Shown here: positions 17,859 to 28,562 of the stretch, in pieces
Layout of the letters: each line of letters begins with the position of its first letter
How positions within the stretch are numbered: the stretch's first letter is position 1
DNA from: Microbacterium hominis
Lineage (GTDB): Bacteria > Actinomycetota > Actinomycetes > Actinomycetales > Microbacteriaceae
Direction: 5' to 3'
NCBI RefSeq assembly: GCF_013282805.1
Contig: NZ_CP054038.1
Span: 2,790,001 to 2,854,000 of the forward strand
DNA: 64,000 nucleotides
The notes under the pieces: model-generated
Seen by the model: only the letters and a program-made list of their open reading frames with translations
What the model was told of the DNA's origin: nothing
Database searches by the model: none
Program-made: the position numbers and the translations under genes

Positions 17859-17893
17859 CGAAGGCCCGGCCGCACGCAGCGACCGGGCCTTCG
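17859..17893. terminator. Bidirectional hairpin terminator between esterase and icd genes
   Basis: CGAAGGCCCGG (17859-17869) and CCGGGCCTTCG (17883-17893) form a perfect 11-bp stem with a 13-base loop between two convergent genes. Confidence 0.8.
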
Positions 17894-17905
17894 TGGTTGC
17901 CGCGA

Positions 17906-20125
<2,220 letters not shown>

Positions 20126-20179
20126 CTGTGTCGTCTTTCGTTGTCGGGGCCCGCACAGCCTATCGCACGGAACCGAAAG

Positions 20180-20197
20180 TATCTTGACGTCAAGATA
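20180..20197 (-). promoter_or_regulatory. Palindromic operator upstream of icd
   Basis: TATCTTGACGTCAAGATA is a perfect 18-bp palindrome 55 bp before the icd start, in the spacer shared with the GNAT gene. Its core reappears as TCTCGACGTCGAGA at 40776-40789 before sucC. The shape resembles sites of MarR-family regulators such as Streptomyces TamR, known to act on central-metabolism genes; the regulator here is not identified. Confidence 0.6.
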
Positions 20198-20273
20198 AAT
20201 CCCGAGGATCTTGCGACACGGTCGCATATCGTTCACGTGACCCGGGCCGTGGATTGCGGCTAGCCTGTCGCCT

Positions 20274-20726
20274 ATGGCTGAACTGCGACTGGTCGAACTG
20301 TCCGCCGCCACCATCGTGGCGGTCAACAACATGTCGCTCAAGCCCGGTCAAGCCGAATACCTCGCTCCCGTCAGCTACGGCATCGCCGCGACGGTCGTGA
20401 ATCCGCAGACGTCGTGGCAGCGGGTCGTCGTCGACGGCGACGAGGTCGTCGGGTTCGTCAGCGCGAACTTCGACGATGAGGCGCCCGACGAGCACTTCCG
20501 CTCCGTGCTGTGGCGCATCAACGTCGACGCCGACGACCAGGGCCGCGGCGTGGGCCGCTTCGCCGTCGAGCACCTGCTGGCCGAGGCGCGCGAGCGCGGC
20601 GTCGACCACGTCAACGTCATCTACGAGGCGGGCGAGGACGGCCCCGAGGCGTTCTTCACCCGTGTGGGCTTCACGCCGGTCGCCGAGACCGAGTACGGTG
20701 AGGTCATCGCGGAGATCCGCCTGTAA
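20274..20726 (+). CDS. GNAT-family N-acetyltransferase
   Basis: 150-residue acetyl-CoA-dependent acetyltransferase. Motif A, the CoA pyrophosphate-binding loop, reads [21 protein letters not shown]; motif B reads [36 protein letters not shown]. This arrangement resembles diamine or spermidine acetyltransferases, but the substrate cannot be told from sequence. A TAGCCT hexamer at 20261-20266, seven bases before the ATG, indicates a leaderless transcript. Divergent from icd, sharing a 148-bp spacer. Confidence 0.85.
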   Translation: MAELRLVELSAATIVAVNNMSLKPGQAEYLAPVSYGIAATVVNPQTSWQRVVVDGDEVVGFVSANFDDEAPDEHFRSVLWRINVDADDQGRGVGRFAVEHLLAEARERGVDHVNVIYEAGEDGPEAFFTRVGFTPVAETEYGEVIAEIRL

Positions 20727-20878
20727 GCACAGTCGCCTCTCAGAGCGAGCGCGGCGAACGGGTATCGACACCCGCCCAGATCCGGCGGCGGGGTCCCGGC
20801 CACCCCTCCCCCGCCGAGACCCCGTCGCCCTTGGCGTGCTCCGCGGCGCCCGGTGCGCGCGCTCGTCGGCCCCCGCGC

Positions 20879-20993
20879 CCTGCGCGAATGCGCGGCGCTG
20901 CACTCCCTGCGCGAGTGCGCGGCGCTGCGCCCCTGCGCGAGTGCGCGGCGCTGCACCCCTGCGCGAGTGCGCGGCGCTGCACCCCTGCGCGAG
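20879..20993. repeat. 26-bp tandem repeat, about 4.4 units
   Basis: Units begin at 20879, 20906, 20932, 20958 and 20984 (partial). The unit begins CCTGCGCGAGTGCGCGGCGC and ends TGCACC; the first unit is 27 bp with a few changes, units 3 and 4 are identical. It abuts the palindromic element that follows. Confidence 0.9.
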
Positions 20994-20994
20994 A

Positions 20995-21075
20995 TCCGGA
21001 AACCGGATGACGGCAGGTTTGCCGGACTCGATCCGCACGCGGGCCCGGAAAGCGCACTGACCTCCGGTTTCCGGA
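20995..21075. repeat. 81-bp palindromic element, copy 1
   Basis: Begins TCCGGAAACCGGA (20995-21007) and ends with its exact complement TCCGGTTTCCGGA (21063-21075). Internal half-sites GGTTTGCCGG and CCCGGAAAG echo the arms. Aligns without gaps, at about three quarters identity, to the 81-bp copy at 22144-22224. Confidence 0.8.
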
Positions 21076-21183
21076 CCGTTCGGCGCGCGGCCCCGCTCCT
21101 CCCCAGCGGCCGCAAACGCGCCACCGCGTGATTCTTCTGTGGAGAGCGCCTGGACGGAACCCGTCGTCGGCCACGATCGCCGT

Positions 21184-22074
21184 ATGAGTCCTCGCACCCT
21201 CAGCCCCCGCCGCTTCGCCTCGATCGCCGAGGGGGTGCCCGCACTCGCGGCCTGGGCCGCCGCCTCCGGCGGGATCGTCCACCGGGCTGCGGCCGAGCGT
21301 GCCGGCTTCCCGATCTCCGTACGCCGGGCGGCGGTGCGCACCGGTGCGGTGCGCAAGCTCCGGCGCGATTGGCTGGCGACCGACGACGCTCCACCCGACC
21401 TGGTCACCGCCGCGATCAACGGCGGCACGCTCACCTGTGTATCGGCGGCACGGCGACGAGGCTGGTGGATGCCGGAAGGCGCGCCCACCGGCATCCACCT
21501 CCGGGTCGATCCGCACGCGTCATCGCCCGTCGATCCCGACGTCGCCGTGCATTGGTCGCAGCGGATCGCACCCGCCCGACCGGACAGCCTCCTCGAGTCG
21601 GTGGAGGACACTCTCGCCCACATCGCGGTGTGCCTCGATGCGGAGAGCGCGCAGGTGGTGTGGAACTCCGCCGTCAAGCTGGAATCGCGATCGCCCGCAG
21701 CGCTCCAGCGGGTGCGGTGGCGAACGCAGGCTGCACGGGACTGTGCGGACCGCGCGTCCGAGCAGTCGGACTCGGGGCTCGAGACGATCGCCGTCGTGCG
21801 GCTGACCCCGTGGGGGATCCCCATCCAGCAGCAGGTCGTGCTGCTCGGGCGCCCCGTGGACATCCTCATGGGCGAACGGCTCGTGATCCAGATCGACGGG
21901 TACGCCCACCACGCGTCATCGGCGCAGCGGAGCCGAGACGTGGCGTTCGACGCGGAGCTGGCGCTGCTCGGCTACACCGTGCTGCGCTTCACGTACGTGC
22001 AGATCGTGCACGATTGGGAGGGCGTCGAACGCACCATCGCCCGCGCGATCGCCGCCGGGCTGCACCTCGCATGA
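21184..22074 (+). CDS. DUF559-like endonuclease-fold protein with AbiEi-type N-terminus
   Basis: 296-residue protein, function not established. The N-terminal half (GGIVHRAAAERAGFPISVRRAAVRTGAVRKLRRDWLA) resembles the winged-helix domain of AbiEi-type antitoxins. The C-terminal part (GRPVDILMGERLVIQIDGYAHHASSAQRSRDVAFDAELALLGYTVLRFTYVQI) matches the DUF559/Vsr-like restriction-endonuclease fold, with the Asp and following IQIDG that usually bind the metal. Such proteins are frequent, multi-copy and often variable in Microbacteriaceae. No AbiEii-type toxin gene is adjacent, so a toxin-antitoxin role is not supported. The start MSPRTL lacks a clear ribosome site. It is bracketed by two related 81-bp palindromic elements, which hints at mobility. 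Confidence 0.7.
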   Translation: MSPRTLSPRRFASIAEGVPALAAWAAASGGIVHRAAAERAGFPISVRRAAVRTGAVRKLRRDWLATDDAPPDLVTAAINGGTLTCVSAARRRGWWMPEGAPTGIHLRVDPHASSPVDPDVAVHWSQRIAPARPDSLLESVEDTLAHIAVCLDAESAQVVWNSAVKLESRSPAALQRVRWRTQAARDCADRASEQSDSGLETIAVVRLTPWGIPIQQQVVLLGRPVDILMGERLVIQIDGYAHHASSAQRSRDVAFDAELALLGYTVLRFTYVQIVHDWEGVERTIARAIAAGLHLA

Positions 22075-22105
22075 CGCGCCGCGCGCTGTCGCTCGGCTCG
22101 CGCCC

Positions 22106-22142
22106 CGCGCCGCGCGCGCGCCGCGCGCGCCGCGCGCGCGTG
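22106..22142. repeat. Alternating CG tract
   Basis: Thirty-seven bases of almost pure CG alternation, in about three 10-bp steps interrupted by single CC dinucleotides, ending one base before the second palindromic element. Sequences like this can adopt left-handed Z-DNA under supercoiling. Confidence 0.75.
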
Positions 22143-22143
22143 C

Positions 22144-22224
22144 TCCGGAAACCGGATCCACGTACGTTCTCCGGACGCGATCGCCGCTTCGGTCCGGAAA
22201 CTGCGCGGGCCTCCGGTTTCCGGA
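22144..22224. repeat. 81-bp palindromic element, copy 2
   Basis: Begins TCCGGAAACCGGA (22144-22156), ends TCCGGTTTCCGGA (22212-22224), with an internal GTCCGGAAACTG. Same length and layout as copy 1 at 20995-21075; the two flank the DUF559-like gene in direct orientation. Confidence 0.8.
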
Positions 22225-22260
22225 TCGCGCTGCGGAAGACGACGCGAACGCCGCACGCCG

Positions 22261-22306
22261 GAGTGGATGCCGCGCCCGGCGCGAGCGCGGGGCGCGGCAT
22301 CCACTC
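22261..22306. terminator. Bidirectional hairpin terminator
   Basis: GAGTGGATGCCGCGCCC (22261-22277) pairs perfectly with GGGCGCGGCATCCACTC (22290-22306): 17-bp stem, 12-base loop. It lies between the DUF559-like gene (plus) and the end of the ABC exporter operon (minus). Confidence 0.85.
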
Positions 22307-22312
22307 GCGGCG

Positions 22313-24127
22313 TCAGACGAGCGATTCCCGCCAGGCGGCGTGGAGCTTGGCGAAGCGCCCGTCGCCGCCGATGAGGTTCTCGGGGGCGTCGTCCTCGATG
22401 ATGCGGCCGTGCTCCATGACCAGCACCCGGTCGGCGATCGCGACCGTCGACAGGCGGTGGGCGATGATGATCGCGGTGCGGTCGGCGAGCAGGGTCTGCA
22501 GCGCGTCCTGGATCTGCCGCTCCGACGGGATGTCCAGCGACGCGGTCGCCTCGTCGAGGATCAGCACCGAGGGGTCGGCCAGGAACGCGCGCGCGAACGA
22601 GATGAGCTGGCGCTGACCGGCCGACACGCGTCCGCCGCGCTTGTTGACGTCGGTCCCGTAGCCATCGGGCAGCGCCTCGATGAACTCGTGCGCTCCGACG
22701 GCGCGCGCCGCCGCCTGGATCTCCTCGAGCGTCGCGTCGGGCTTTCCGAGCGCGATGTTGTCGGCGACCGTGCCGCTGAACAGGTACGCCTCCTGCGTGA
22801 CCATGACGATCGCGCGGCGGAGGTCCTTGGGGTGCAGCGAGCGCAGGTCGACGCCGTCGAGAGTCACGCTGCCGTAGGTCGGGTCGTAGAACCGCGACAC
22901 GAGCTTGGCGAGCGTCGACTTTCCGGCACCGGTGGTGCCGACGAGGGCGATCGTCTGCCCGGCGGGGATGTCGAGCGAGAAATCGGGCAGGATCACCCGG
23001 TCGTCGGAGTACCCGAACATCACGTCGTCGAAGCGGATCGCGCCGCGTGCGCTCCACAGGTCGACCGGACGCACCGGGTCGGGAACCGTGGGCTCCTCCT
23101 CCAGCACGCCCGACACCTTCTCGAGCGCCGCGGTGGCGGACTGGTACGAGTTCAGGAAGAACGCGACCTCCTGCAGCGGCGAGAAGAAGTTGCGCACGTA
23201 CAGCACCGCGGCCAGCAGCACGCCGACTTCGATCGCGCCGTCGACCACCCGGATGCCGCCCCACAGCAGCACCAGGGCGACCGAGGTGGATGCCACGGCC
23301 ATCAGCCCGGGCTCGAACGTGCCGAACAGCTGGATCGAGCGCATGTTCACGTCTCGGTAGTTGCTGGCGAGCCCGCCGAACTCCTCGTCGTTGCGCTTCT
23401 CCTTGCGGAACGCCTTGACCGCGCGAACGCCCGTCATCGTCTCGACGAACTTGACGATCACCTGGGCGCTGACCACGCGGGACTCGCGGTACACGACCTG
23501 CGAGCGCGTGTAGAACCAGCGCATCAGCAGCATGAGCGGGATGCCCATCACCGCGAGGATCACGCCCGACTCCCAGTCGAGCAGGAGGAGGGCGATGAGG
23601 GTGAACCCGCCGTACAGCAGGCCGGAGACGAGCTCGTTCAGGCCGCCGTCGAGCAGCTCGCGGATCGAGTCCAGGTCGCTGGTCTGGCGCGAGATGATGC
23701 GACCCGACGTGTACGACTCGTGGAACTCCAGGCTGAGCCGCTGCGTGTGCAGGAAGATGCGCTTGCGCAGGTCGAGCATGATCGCCTGCGTGAGGCGCGC
23801 GGCGACCACGACGTACCAGCCGATGAGCCCGGCACCGCCGATCGCGGTGACGAGGTAGACGGCGACGACGCCGATGGTCGGCATCCAATCCATCTCGTCC
23901 ACGACGGCGGGCAGCGCGTTGTCGATGCCGAACGCGATCAGGGCGGGTCCGGCGACGCGGAACGCCGTCGAGACGACGAGCACGATGCCGGCCAGCCACA
24001 GCTGACCGCGCACCGGCGTCACGAGCGAGCCGAGCAGGCGCAGCGAGCGCCGCCGGATCGCGCGGCTCTCGTCGCGGGTGTAGTCGGAGCGGTCTTCGCC
24101 GCTGGTTCCGGTGACCGTGGTGCTCAC
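22313..24127 (-). CDS. ABC exporter half-transporter, catalytically complete subunit
   Basis: 604-residue type IV (MDR-type) ABC exporter subunit: six membrane helices (about 35-330) and a C-terminal ATPase. Walker A is [14 protein letters not shown]; the signature reads VSAGQRQ; Walker B with catalytic Glu is [12 protein letters not shown]; the switch His is in IIAHRLST. It forms a heterodimer with the upstream subunit, whose Walker B is degenerate. The GTG start at 24125-24127 overlaps the partner's stop by four bases. Likely exports drugs, lipids or peptides; substrate unknown. It is the second structural gene after the leader peptide. Confidence 0.92.
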   Translation of the reverse strand: MSTTVTGTSGEDRSDYTRDESRAIRRRSLRLLGSLVTPVRGQLWLAGIVLVVSTAFRVAGPALIAFGIDNALPAVVDEMDWMPTIGVVAVYLVTAIGGAGLIGWYVVVAARLTQAIMLDLRKRIFLHTQRLSLEFHESYTSGRIISRQTSDLDSIRELLDGGLNELVSGLLYGGFTLIALLLLDWESGVILAVMGIPLMLLMRWFYTRSQVVYRESRVVSAQVIVKFVETMTGVRAVKAFRKEKRNDEEFGGLASNYRDVNMRSIQLFGTFEPGLMAVASTSVALVLLWGGIRVVDGAIEVGVLLAAVLYVRNFFSPLQEVAFFLNSYQSATAALEKVSGVLEEEPTVPDPVRPVDLWSARGAIRFDDVMFGYSDDRVILPDFSLDIPAGQTIALVGTTGAGKSTLAKLVSRFYDPTYGSVTLDGVDLRSLHPKDLRRAIVMVTQEAYLFSGTVADNIALGKPDATLEEIQAAARAVGAHEFIEALPDGYGTDVNKRGGRVSAGQRQLISFARAFLADPSVLILDEATASLDIPSERQIQDALQTLLADRTAIIIAHRLSTVAIADRVLVMEHGRIIEDDAPENLIGGDGRFAKLHAAWRESLV

Positions 24128-25947
24128 AGGTTCACCTCCCTCTCCCGCAGGCGGGCTTGCTCGACCTCGAGGCTCGAGATCACGTGGCGGTAGTGCGCGC
24201 TCTCGCGCAGCAGCTCGGAGTGGGTGCCGACGGCGGTGATGTGACCGGCTTCGAGCAGGGCGACGCGGTCGGCGAGGGTCACCGTCGAGGGGCGGTGGGC
24301 GACCACGAGGGCCGTGGTCTCGTGCAGCACCTCGCGCAGCGCGTCTTCGACGAGCGCCTCGGTGTCGACGTCGAGGGCCGACAGCGGATCGTCGAGCACG
24401 AGTACGGCGGGCCGGGCGGCGACGGCGCGGGCGAGGGCCAGGCGCTGGCGCTGGCCGCCGGAGAGCGAGAGGCCCTCCTCGCCGATGATCGTGTCGACGC
24501 CCTGGGGCAGGTCGTCGACGAACCCCGCCTGGGCGACCCCGAGCGCCTCGCGCAGCACCCGCTCGGCCTCCGGCGACCCGGGCACGAGGTCTTCGCGGCC
24601 GAGCAGCACGTTGTCGCGCACGCTCTGCGAGAACAGCGTCGCATCTTCGAAGGCCATGCCCACATGGGTGCGCAGCTCGTGCAGGGTCAGGTCGCGCACG
24701 TCGATGCCGTCGAGCGTGACGCGACCGCCGGTCACGTCGTACAGCCGGCCCGGGAGCGTCGTGAGGGTCGTCTTGCCCGAACCGGTCAGCCCGACCAGCG
24801 CCATGGTCTCGCCGGGGCGCAGCACGAGGTCGATGCCGTCGAGCAGGTCGCGTTCGGTGGGCGCGGCATCCTGGTAGCGGAAGTGCACGCCCTCGAAAGC
24901 GAGCTCGCCGCGCGCGCGGCCGAGCTCGCGGGGCTCCGCCGGATCCTCGATCGTGTTGACCTCGTCGAACACCTCGAAGATGCGGTCGGTCGCGGTGCGC
25001 GCGTCGAGCAGGAACGAGAACAGGAAGCCGATCGACTCCATCGGCCATCGCAGCACGGTCGCCATCGCGAAGAAGGCGATGAGCTCGGATGCCTGCAGCT
25101 GGCCGACCGCAGTCAGGGCGATGCCCGCACCGAGGCACAGCGCGAACGCGATGTCGGGCAGCAGCACCAGCCAGAACCAGATCCAGCCGATGGCCCGGGC
25201 CTTGCTCAGCTCGGTCTCGCGGAGGGTCTCGGCCTGGCGGGTGAACTTCAGGAGCGCGTGCTTGCCGCGTCCGAAGGCCTTGAGCACGCGGATGCCGTGC
25301 ACGCTCTCCTCGACCGACGTCGCGAGGTCGCCGGCCTGGTCCTGCGACTGGCGGGCCAGGGTGCCGTAGGTCTTCTCGAACCGGTAGCCGGCGTACCACA
25401 GCGGAGCGTTGACCAGGAGGAAGATCCCGCCCAGCGCCCAGTGCCACCGGAACAGCAGCCCCATGCCCACGAGGATCGTGAGCACGTTGACGACCAGGAG
25501 CACGATGCCGAAGGCCATCCAGCGGCGCAGCATCGAGATGTCCTGCATCATGCGGCTGAGGAGCTGCCCCGACTGCCACCGGTCGTGGAACGCGACCGGG
25601 AGGCGCTGCAGGCGCGAGTAGAAGGTCTGACGGATCTCGTACTCGACACCGGTGGCGGGGCCGAGCACGAACCAGCGGCGCAGCCACACCATGAGCGCCT
25701 CGGCGAGGCCGAGGGCGAGGATGGCGGCCGCGCCCCAGCCCATGAGCACGAGATCGCCCGAGGCGATCGGCCCGCGAACGATGACTTCGAGCACGAGCGG
25801 GATGGACAGGGCGAGCAGGCTCGCCGCCAGGGCGCTGGCGGCGCCGAGGGCGAGGCGGGGCAGGACCGGGCGGGCGAACGGCAGCAGCCGGGCGAGCGCT
25901 CGGAAGGTGGACAGTTCGGACCGTGGCGATTCAGCGGTGGTGGTCAT
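24124..25947 (-). CDS. ABC exporter half-transporter, degenerate-site subunit
   Basis: 607-residue membrane-plus-ATPase subunit. Walker [14 protein letters not shown], signature [17 protein letters not shown], and H-loop VVAHRPST are normal, but Walker B is [12 protein letters not shown], with Asp in place of the catalytic Glu. This is the mark of the non-hydrolysing subunit in heterodimeric exporters such as BmrC/BmrD or TM287/288. The ATG at 25945-25947 has AAGGATC upstream; longer in-frame readings run through the leader region. Translation is coupled to the next gene by a GTGA overlap. Expression is probably controlled by the leader peptide at 26103-26183. Confidence 0.92.
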   Translation of the reverse strand: MTTTAESPRSELSTFRALARLLPFARPVLPRLALGAASALAASLLALSIPLVLEVIVRGPIASGDLVLMGWGAAAILALGLAEALMVWLRRWFVLGPATGVEYEIRQTFYSRLQRLPVAFHDRWQSGQLLSRMMQDISMLRRWMAFGIVLLVVNVLTILVGMGLLFRWHWALGGIFLLVNAPLWYAGYRFEKTYGTLARQSQDQAGDLATSVEESVHGIRVLKAFGRGKHALLKFTRQAETLRETELSKARAIGWIWFWLVLLPDIAFALCLGAGIALTAVGQLQASELIAFFAMATVLRWPMESIGFLFSFLLDARTATDRIFEVFDEVNTIEDPAEPRELGRARGELAFEGVHFRYQDAAPTERDLLDGIDLVLRPGETMALVGLTGSGKTTLTTLPGRLYDVTGGRVTLDGIDVRDLTLHELRTHVGMAFEDATLFSQSVRDNVLLGREDLVPGSPEAERVLREALGVAQAGFVDDLPQGVDTIIGEEGLSLSGGQRQRLALARAVAARPAVLVLDDPLSALDVDTEALVEDALREVLHETTALVVAHRPSTVTLADRVALLEAGHITAVGTHSELLRESAHYRHVISSLEVEQARLREREVNL

Positions 25948-26042
25948 GATCCTTGATGGGTCCTCGTGGGGAGGGGTGGTGCGGGCCTGGTGGGCCGGAG
26001 AGAACGCGCGCGGCGGCGCGGCGGAGGCTCCGATGGGAGGAA

Positions 26043-26099
26043 CGCTCCGAGTGGCGGCGATATGCCGGGTCGGCCGTGGCCGAGAGCAGAAACGGAGCG
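26043..26099 (-). promoter_or_regulatory. Candidate attenuator structure after the leader peptide
   Basis: In the minus-strand transcript CGCTCCG (plus 26093-26099) lies three bases after the leader stop codon and can pair with CGGAGCG (plus 26043-26049). Within them TCGGCC (26070-26075) pairs with GGCCGA (26078-26083). A second CGGAG copy (plus 26028-26032) competes for the first arm. A ribosome stalled at the leader stop would cover the first arm and change the fold. RNA probing has not been done; this is a reading of the sequence. Confidence 0.45.
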
Positions 26100-26102
26100 G
26101 AC

Positions 26103-26183
26103 TTACCCCTGGAAGCGAAGACGCGGCCGCCCGACGGCAGGGAGGACGACCGGGGTCTTCGCGATGTGAGCGACCTGGTACAT
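26103..26183 (-). CDS. 26-residue leader peptide upstream of the ABC exporter
   Basis: Small reading frame starting [15 protein letters not shown] and ending RPRLRFQG before TAA. Its ATG (26181-26183) is preceded by AGGAGGAAGCC, the best ribosome site in the neighbourhood and much better than that of the exporter gene. A promoter-like pair (TTGCAT, TATGCT, 18-bp spacing) lies about 50 bp upstream. The stop codon is 155 bp before the exporter start, and complementary segments follow at once. This is the layout of ribosome-mediated attenuators such as bmrB before bmrCD in Bacillus: a drug-stalled ribosome on the leader would turn on the exporter. Evidence is positional; translation is unproven. 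Confidence 0.6.
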   Translation of the reverse strand: MYQVAHIAKTPVVLPAVGRPRLRFQG

Positions 26184-26233
26184 GGCTTCCTCCTGTGGGC
26201 GGCGTGGGGACTGCGCGAGCGCGGCAGCCCTCC

Positions 26234-26263
26234 AGCATATGCCTGGGATTTGGCTGAATGCAA
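26234..26263 (-). promoter_or_regulatory. Candidate promoter of the leader peptide/exporter operon
   Basis: Minus-strand TTGCAT (plus 26258-26263) and TATGCT (plus 26234-26239) are separated by 18 bp, close to the sigma-70-type consensus and unusually AT-rich for this region. They would start transcription about 45 bases before the leader ATG. Confidence 0.55.
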
Positions 26264-26346
26264 CAGCAAAGGCTTTCCGAGCGGTGTGGGACGCCCGCGC
26301 GCGGCGCCGGGACGCGGCGCGGCGCCCGCGCGTGGCGCGGCGCGGG

Positions 26347-26853
26347 TCAGACGAGCGCCGGCACGCCCGCCTCGCGCGCGAGCAGCCGCTCCTTCACGGC
26401 GAGTCCCCACGCGAAGCCGCCCAGGCCACCGCCGGTGCGCAGCACCCGGTGGCACGGCACGAACAGGGCCGGGGCGTTGCGGGCGCAGATGGATGCCGCG
26501 GCCCGCACGGCCGACGGAGAGCCGAGCTGCACCGCGAACTCCGCATAGGTCAGCGGATGTCCGGGCTCGATGCGCCGCAGCGCCGCCCAGCCGGCCCGCT
26601 GCATCTCGGTGCCGCGCTGCAGAACCGGAACCTCGTCGATCGCGGTGAGATCGCCCTCGTAGTAGGCGGCGACGGCGGGCGCGGCATCCACACTCCCCGG
26701 CCGCACGTCGGCGGGACGGTCGGCGGGTCGGAGGCGCGCGAGGATGGCGTCGGGATCGGCGGTCCAGCCTGAGGCGAGCACACGGCGGGCGTCGTCTTCG
26801 AGCACGGTGAAGGGTCCGTCGGGGGTGTCGAGGGTCTGGATGGTCGCGATCAT
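26347..26853 (-). CDS. ogt: Methylated-DNA--protein-cysteine methyltransferase
   Basis: 168-residue suicide repair protein that moves the methyl group from O6-methylguanine to its own cysteine. The active-site motif is [19 protein letters not shown]; the DNA-binding helix region is [29 protein letters not shown]. The ATG at 26851-26853 follows GAAGGAGACC and overlaps the stop of the Ada-AlkA gene by four bases (ATGA), so the two are co-translated. No Ada sensor domain is attached here; that domain is on the upstream gene. GC-rich inverted repeats follow the stop and may terminate the operon. Confidence 0.95.
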   Translation of the reverse strand: MIATIQTLDTPDGPFTVLEDDARRVLASGWTADPDAILARLRPADRPADVRPGSVDAAPAVAAYYEGDLTAIDEVPVLQRGTEMQRAGWAALRRIEPGHPLTYAEFAVQLGSPSAVRAAASICARNAPALFVPCHRVLRTGGGLGGFAWGLAVKERLLAREAGVPALV

Positions 26854-28481
26854 GATCGGTCTCCTTCGGGGGGTGTGCAAAACTCCGGTGATCCGGCGGC
26901 GGCGCCCGCGGCGGGCCCCGGAACTCCGCGGGTCTTCGCCGCGGCGGCCGCAGGACTTCCGGAGTTCTGCAGGCGGGTCGCCGACGCCGGCCGGGAGGGC
27001 GGCGAGGCGTGCCACAGGTGGGCGGTGAGGTAGCTGCGCCACGGGGCCGTCCGCTCGGCCCACGTCGCCAGTCCTTTCGGGTCGGACGGGATGCCGAGCA
27101 CGGCCGCGCCGGAGCGCACCGCGACATCGCCGGGCAGGGTCACGTCGGGGTCGCCGATCACGCGCATGCGCACGTAGTCGGCCGTCCACGGGCCGATGCC
27201 CGGCCGCGCCAGCAGCGCCGCGCGCTGCTCGGCGCCGTCATCGCCGGTGGTGAGCACGAGCGACCCGTCGGCGAGGGCTTCGGCCGCGCCGACGATCGCG
27301 GCGATGCGCGCCGCGGGGCCGCGCAGCACCTCGCGCCCGCGCTCGGCGATCGCCGTCATCGTCGGGAAGAGGCGCTCGGCGTCGGGGAACCCCGTCACCG
27401 GTTCGCCGAGGGCCGCGGTGAGGGCGGTCAGCGCGGTGCGTGCCGCGGCGACGGTGATCTGCTGGCCGACCATTGCGCGGATGAGCATCTCGTGCGGGTC
27501 GGCGGCCCCGGGCACGCGCATCCCCGGCGTGCCCGCGACGGCGCGGGCGAGTTCGGGGTGGGCGGCCAGCGCATCGTCGACGGCGATCGGGTCGGCGTCG
27601 AGGTCGAAGAGGCGCCGCACGCGGGTGACGAGCGTCGAGAGGTCGGCCAGCTGGGTCAGCGCGGCCCGCAGGCGCACGCGGCCCTGCGCGTCGAGGCGCA
27701 CCTCGAACCAGGCGGGGCCGCCGGGCAGGCGCAGCACGCGCGCGAAGGTGGTGCCGGTCGCGACCTCGACGCCGGTGACGGCGCGGGCGCCCATCCAGTC
27801 GAACAGGCCGTCGGCGTACAGCGGCCCCCGGTGCGGCAGCACCAGATCGATCGCGCCGGGGCCGGCGGCGTGCCCGCCCGAGAGCGGCCGACGCGCGCGC
27901 AGCTCGAGCGGCGTCATGCCGAACACCTCGCGGATCGTGTCGTTGAACTGCCGCACGCTCGCGAACCCCGCCGAGAAGGCGACGTCGGCGGCGGGCAGGT
28001 CGGTGCCGACCAGCAGCATGCGCGCGGTCTGGGCGCGGTGCGCGCGGCTGAGCGCCAGCGGTCCCGCGCCGAGCTCGGCGGTGAGGAGGCGGGTGAGGTG
28101 GCGCGGCGAGTAGCCGAGACGCCGGGCCAGGCCCGGCACTCCCTCCCGCTCGATCACGCCGTCGGCGATGAGGCGCATCGCGCGACCCGCGGTGTCGCCG
28201 CGGAGGTTCCATTGCGGCGAGCCGGGCGCGGCCTCGGGCAGGCACCGCTTGCACGCGCGGTACCCCGCCTCGTGCGCGGCGGCGCTGGTCGGATAGAAGG
28301 TGACGTTCGCGGGCTTGGGGGTGCGCGCCGGGCAGCTGGGCCGGCAGTAGATGCCCGTCGAGCGCACGGCGGTCACGAACTGCCCGTCGAACCGGGTGTC
28401 GCGCGAGTCGATCGCGCGGTAGCGCTCGTCGAACGACAGCGACGCCACGGACGCGGCGGGCGGTGTCGTCGTCAGGCTCAT
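26850..28481 (-). CDS. Ada sensor - AraC activator - AlkA glycosylase fusion
   Basis: 543-residue three-part protein for the adaptive response to alkylation. Residues about 15-85: Ada zinc domain with the four cysteines Cys46, Cys50, Cys77 and Cys80 ([10 protein letters not shown] ... ACKRCLPE), one of which accepts methyl groups from phosphotriesters. About 95-195: AraC-type DNA-binding domain. About 200-490: 3-methyladenine glycosylase with the helix-hairpin-helix [28 protein letters not shown] containing the catalytic Asp. The last 35-45 residues are Ala/Gly/Pro-rich and come from a palindromic DNA element (26876-26971), so they are probably not part of the ancestral fold. It likely activates its own operon with ogt. 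Confidence 0.93.
   Translation of the reverse strand: MSLTTTPPAASVASLSFDERYRAIDSRDTRFDGQFVTAVRSTGIYCRPSCPARTPKPANVTFYPTSAAAHEAGYRACKRCLPEAAPGSPQWNLRGDTAGRAMRLIADGVIEREGVPGLARRLGYSPRHLTRLLTAELGAGPLALSRAHRAQTARMLLVGTDLPAADVAFSAGFASVRQFNDTIREVFGMTPLELRARRPLSGGHAAGPGAIDLVLPHRGPLYADGLFDWMGARAVTGVEVATGTTFARVLRLPGGPAWFEVRLDAQGRVRLRAALTQLADLSTLVTRVRRLFDLDADPIAVDDALAAHPELARAVAGTPGMRVPGAADPHEMLIRAMVGQQITVAAARTALTALTAALGEPVTGFPDAERLFPTMTAIAERGREVLRGPAARIAAIVGAAEALADGSLVLTTGDDGAEQRAALLARPGIGPWTADYVRMRVIGDPDVTLPGDVAVRSGAAVLGIPSDPKGLATWAERTAPWRSYLTAHLWHASPPSRPASATRLQNSGSPAAAAAKTRGVPGPAAGAAAGSPEFCTPPEGDRS
26876..26971. repeat. Palindromic element inside the 3' end of the ada-alkA gene
   Basis: TGCAAAACTCCGG (26876-26888) and CCGGAGTTCTGCA (26959-26971) form a 13-bp inverted repeat with one mismatch. 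An internal CCCCGGAACTCCG repeats the arm. About 96 bp long, it resembles in layout the 81-bp elements around the DUF559-like gene. It encodes the low-complexity C-terminus of the glycosylase. Confidence 0.6.
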
Positions 28482-28562
28482 GCCCCCTAGCCTGTCACGC
28501 CGGGGAGGCACCGGCTGGCGGAAATCGGACACCGCCGTGCGCGGCATCCTCCCCTCGCGTCG

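Larger units (their letters stand above)
20727..21183. other. Repeat-filled intergenic region before the DUF559-like gene
   Basis: About 450 bp with no convincing gene. It holds a run of 26-bp tandem repeats (20879-20993) and, one base later, a palindromic 81-bp element (20995-21075). The remaining flanks show nothing recognisable. Apparent reading frames across the repeats are artefacts of GC-rich repetition. Confidence 0.6.

Noticed and set aside
20879..20993. CRISPR array
   Set aside because: Units are directly adjacent without spacers and no cas genes are present.
21184..22074. AbiE-type toxin-antitoxin system
   Set aside because: The N-terminus resembles AbiEi but no nucleotidyltransferase toxin gene is adjacent, and the C-terminal half looks like a nuclease fold.
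25948..26102. N-terminal extension of the ABC exporter up to 26238
   Set aside because: The extension has low-complexity composition, overlaps the leader peptide in another frame, and homologues start near [11 protein letters not shown].
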